Below are positions 5,615 to 5,696 of a stretch of DNA of 5,696 bases, piece after piece. Source of the DNA: Candidatus Magasanikbacteria bacterium GW2011_GWC2_45_8 (GTDB taxonomy: Bacteria > Patescibacteriota > Patescibacteriia > Magasanikbacterales > UBA10146); the NCBI GenBank assembly GCA_001001925.1, contig LCLH01000037.1:1-5696 (forward strand), written 5' to 3'. The notes beneath the pieces were generated by a model. The model saw nothing but the letters and a program-made list of their open reading frames with translations, had not been told where the DNA came from and did no database searches. The position numbers and the translations under genes are program-made. Each line of letters starts with the position of its first letter. Positions within the stretch are counted from its first letter, which is position 1.

Positions 5615-5689
5615 GCGGGTATCGTATAATGGCTATTATGAGTCCTTGCCAAGGACTAGAAACGGGTTCGATTCCCGTTACCCGCTCCA
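5615..5689 (+). tRNA. tRNA-Gly, anticodon GCC, CCA encoded
   Basis: A full cloverleaf can be drawn. The acceptor stem GCGGGTA/TACCCGC (5615-5621 with 5679-5685) has 7 perfect pairs. The D arm has three pairs plus a T-T mismatch and the invariant GG. The anticodon stem AGTCC/GGACT encloses loop TTGCCAA, with GCC at 5648-5650 (reads GGC and GGU). A 4-nt variable loop AGAA follows, then the T arm ACGGG/CCCGT with loop TTCGATT. The discriminator is T (5686), and CCA (5687-5689) is encoded. The short D stem and U73 are typical of bacterial glycine tRNAs. From memory the D-arm region closely matches E. coli glyT. The anticodon is GCC, not UCA, consistent with a standard genetic code. Confidence 0.97.
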
Positions 5690-5696
5690 AACAATA

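Noticed and set aside
5615..5696. Integration (att) site at the 3' end of tRNA-Gly
   Set aside because: tRNA 3' ends are common integration targets, but only 7 bases follow the CCA. No integrase gene or repeat of the tRNA 3' end is seen in the window.

Overview
The window looks like ordinary chromosome from an ultra-small bacterium of the Patescibacteria/CPR, most likely a Parcubacteria-type lineage. That placement is an inference. It rests on the gene set and protein style: a PH-domain membrane protein, a membrane-anchored SpoIID/LytB protein with an Ig-like domain, and a flippase plus O-antigen-ligase-family pair. It also rests on very tight packing and on starts that lack Shine-Dalgarno sequences. 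The DNA is somewhat AT-rich, with many embedded GCGC-type words. TGA acts as a normal stop for three genes, so the UGA=Gly code of Gracilibacteria/Absconditabacteria does not apply.

Layout from left to right. Bases 1-929 are the end of a plus-strand gene chain: the C-terminal 40 codons of RuvB (Holliday-junction helicase), an 84-aa two-helix membrane protein that overlaps it by ATGA, and a 182-aa bacterial-PH-domain membrane protein 5 nt further on. Bases 931-2739 hold a large minus-strand gene that converges on the PH gene with one base between the stop codons. It encodes a 602-aa anchored, cysteine-free SpoIID/LytB-type peptidoglycan protein. Bases 2740-2867 are the only sizeable regulatory gap. 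It carries a near-consensus minus-strand promoter, an 8-bp inverted repeat at the predicted 5' end of that transcript, and a plus-strand -10 box for the next genes. Bases 2868-5575 are two plus-strand genes overlapping by ATGA: a Wzx-like oligosaccharide flippase and a Wzy/WaaL-family polymerase or ligase. Bases 5615-5689 are a complete tRNA-Gly(GCC) with encoded CCA. Its promoter overlaps the stop codon of the preceding gene.

Functionally, the middle and right of the window are about the cell envelope. The SpoIID-like enzyme would act on peptidoglycan outside the membrane. The flippase would move undecaprenyl-linked glycans outward, and the polymerase/ligase would polymerise them or attach them to an acceptor. 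The divergent arrangement around one compact promoter region suggests possible cross-talk between wall remodelling and glycan export. I see no mobile element, CRISPR array, phage gene or clear intrinsic terminator. Nothing here is convincingly a new system; the best leads are the SpoIID domain architecture, the divergent promoter region and the apparent absence of Shine-Dalgarno sequences.
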